Shown: positions 6,036 through 6,723 of the stretch, one piece after another
Layout of the letters: the number at the start of each line of letters is the position of its first letter
How positions within the stretch are numbered: position 1 is the first letter of the stretch
Assembly: GCA_900550785.1 (NCBI GenBank)
Contig: URTL01000104.1
Coordinates: 1-6,723 of the forward strand
Direction of reading: 5' to 3'
DNA: 6,723 nucleotides
Origin: an uncultured Collinsella sp.
GTDB lineage: Bacteria > Actinomycetota > Coriobacteriia > Coriobacteriales > Coriobacteriaceae
Notes under the pieces: generated by a model
Database searches by the model: none
What the model was told of the DNA's origin: nothing
Seen by the model: only the letters and a program-made list of their open reading frames with translations
Program-made: the position numbers and the translations under genes

Positions 6036-6066
6036 ATTAACTCACATCAAACTGTTTTTCATTATG
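6031..6066 (-). promoter_or_regulatory. AT-rich promoter region for ptsH, exact elements unclear
   Basis: Candidate -10 hexamers on the minus strand are CATAAT (6066-6061), TAATAT (6039-6034) and TATAAA (6036-6031). None has a good -35 at normal spacing; CTGTCC (6088-6083) lies 16 bases above CATAAT. A promoter is expected because thrC ends in a terminator upstream. Either choice gives a ptsH leader that contains the switchable pairing at 5969-6016. Confidence 0.4.
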
Positions 6067-6150
6067 TTTCGGACGAATTGTTGGACAGATGTCGTTCCTG
6101 CACGCTCGCCCGCCCGGCGGGGCGGTTAAGTTTGCTGCTCTACAGTCCTG

Positions 6151-6187
6151 CGCAAGACGGAAAGCACATTAAGTGCTTTCCTTTGCG
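6151..6187. other. Strong two-part hairpin in the thrC-ptsH gap
   Basis: GGAAAGCAC (6159-6167) and GTGCTTTCC (6173-6181) form a perfect 9-bp stem with an ATTAA loop. Below an internal loop it is extended by CGCAA (6151-6155) with TTGCG (6183-6187). Neither strand has a proper T run beyond it, so it is a poor intrinsic terminator. Its role is unknown. Confidence 0.5.
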
Positions 6188-6199
6188 TGCGGAACTCGC

Positions 6200-6237
6200 G
6201 ACGAACTAAACAGCCAGGCACGCTGTGCGCGTTCGTC
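6200..6237. other. Nested hairpin in the thrC-ptsH gap
   Basis: GACGAAC (6200-6206) pairs perfectly with GTTCGTC (6231-6237). Inside, ACAGC (6210-6214) pairs with GCTGT (6222-6226) around a 7-base loop, giving 12 bp with a small internal loop. No T run follows on either strand. Together with the hairpin at 6151-6187 it suggests a structured RNA, but I do not recognise a family. Confidence 0.4.
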
Positions 6238-6260
6238 ATCATCCCGGGGGTTACCTGATG

Positions 6261-6289
6261 AAAGAAAGTGCGCCGGCTTTCGCCGGCGC
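6261..6289 (-). terminator. Intrinsic terminator of thrC
   Basis: On the minus strand GCGCCGGC (6289-6282) pairs with GCCGGCGC (6277-6270) around a GAAA tetraloop. The T-rich tail TTTCTTT (6267-6261) follows. It begins 12 bases beyond the thrC stop codon. The stem is very stable; the tail is interrupted by a C. Confidence 0.85.
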
Positions 6290-6301
6290 TTAATAAGGGG
6301 T

Positions 6302-6723
6302 TTAATTGGTAGCCATCTTTTTTGCAGCCTGCTCGACGTAGCTTGCCATCTCATCGACGTCGCAGACGTCTTCGAAGCGGACGGGCTTGGACTCGAGCTC
6401 GGCGAGTTGGATCGGGGCAACCGTGTTGGTTGCCTGCTCGAGCACGCGCATAGCCTCAAAGTCGTCTTCGGGAACGTCGAGCCCCAGGGCATCGCAGCAG
6501 GCGCGCGGGAACTTGTAGGGGCTGGCGGTCGAAAGTAGCACGCGGGCCTTGGCGCCCTCGGCGGGAGCGACCTTTTCAAAGACGTGATAGCCGCAAGCGG
6601 TGTGCGGGTCGATTACGTAGCCGTTCGCATCCCAGCAGCTCTTGATGGCAGCACGGACTTCGTCCTCGCTGGCCCAGCCGCAGCCAAAGACGCTCTGAAT
6701 CTTAGCCAGCAGCTCGGCGGGAA
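6302..6723 (-). CDS. thrC: Threonine synthase, C-terminal part (5' end outside window)
   Basis: Threonine synthase converts O-phosphohomoserine to threonine with pyridoxal phosphate, the last step of threonine synthesis. About 140 C-terminal residues are visible, reading on from the window edge to a TAA at 6304-6302. Recognisable family stretches are YVIDPHTACGYHVFEK, where the family typically has a GYxxDPHTA-like motif, and VLLSTASPYKFP, typical of ThrC. The PLP lysine and the N-terminal domain lie outside the window. The stretch is open throughout, with no frameshift. A frame opening at a GTG at 6541 is internal, since coding continues upstream of it. A terminator follows at once, so the gene is transcriptionally separate from ptsH. 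The identification rests on these motifs, since only the C-terminal end is available. Confidence 0.85.
   Translation of the reverse strand, partial: PAELLAKIQSVFGCGWASEDEVRAAIKSCWDANGYVIDPHTACGYHVFEKVAPAEGAKARVLLSTASPYKFPRACCDALGLDVPEDDFEAMRVLEQATNTVAPIQLAELESKPVRFEDVCDVDEMASYVEQAAKKMATN

Larger units (their letters stand above)
6067..6260. other. Rest of the thrC-ptsH gap, no gene recognised
   Basis: I found no reading frame with a credible ribosome-binding site and protein-like composition here on either strand. The stretch holds a GC-rich patch (CGCCC at 6107-6111 facing GGGCG at 6120-6124) and two strong hairpins described separately. TCATCA (6236-6241) can also pair with TGATGA (6256-6261). 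It could be leader, remnant or a small RNA locus. Confidence 0.4.

Noticed and set aside
6243..6262. GGGGGTTACCTGATG on the plus strand, reminiscent of the 3' part of a GEMM (c-di-GMP-I) riboswitch
   Set aside because: The rest of the conserved core is missing and no plus-strand gene lies downstream, since the next gene is thrC on the opposite strand.
6169..6579. 136-codon minus-strand frame across the thrC end, terminator and hairpins
   Set aside because: It overlaps thrC in another frame, reads through a strong terminator, and has an Arg/Pro/Ser-rich shadow composition.

Overview
The window is a block of ordinary bacterial core genes, all read on the minus strand. In transcription order (right to left) it holds: the C-terminal part of threonine synthase (thrC), HPr (ptsH), enzyme I of the phosphotransferase system (ptsI), two paralogous 1-phosphofructokinase-type PfkB kinases, a tRNA CCA-adding enzyme (cca), and a truncated tRNA-Glu(CTC). 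The G+C-rich codon use, the character of the HPr, EI and kinase proteins, and the general layout suggest a Coriobacteriia actinobacterium, probably Collinsella or a relative. This is an inference from recognition, not from a search.

Right part (5966-6723): thrC ends at 6302 and is followed by a strong GNRA-loop terminator. The 336-base gap before ptsH has no convincing gene. It holds two strong hairpins of unknown role, an AT-rich promoter region overlapping an 18-bp near-perfect palindrome with a CG centre, and a short ptsH leader that can fold in two mutually exclusive ways, one of which buries the Shine-Dalgarno sequence.

Middle part (2797-5965): ptsH, ptsI and the first kinase (2859-3791) form a likely operon closed by a UUCG-loop terminator at 2797-2831. 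A terminator-like hairpin lies between ptsH and ptsI, so the three cistrons may not be made in equal amounts. HPr and EI pass phosphate from phosphoenolpyruvate to sugar permeases encoded elsewhere. The kinase would carry the product of a fructose-type permease, fructose 1-phosphate, into glycolysis. No EII permease and no FruR-type regulator is present in the window.

Left part (1-2796): the second kinase (1741-2673) has its own promoter region and its own terminator (1671-1707). Both kinases share two unusual motif changes (CAGD for GAGD, NGKG for GGKG), and the operon copy also has Asp in place of a substrate-contacting Asn. Then come cca and the tRNA-Glu with a recognisable promoter.

Nothing here looks like a mobile element, CRISPR array or defence system. 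The points most worth a second look are the ptsH leader, the palindrome above it, and the divergent kinase pair.
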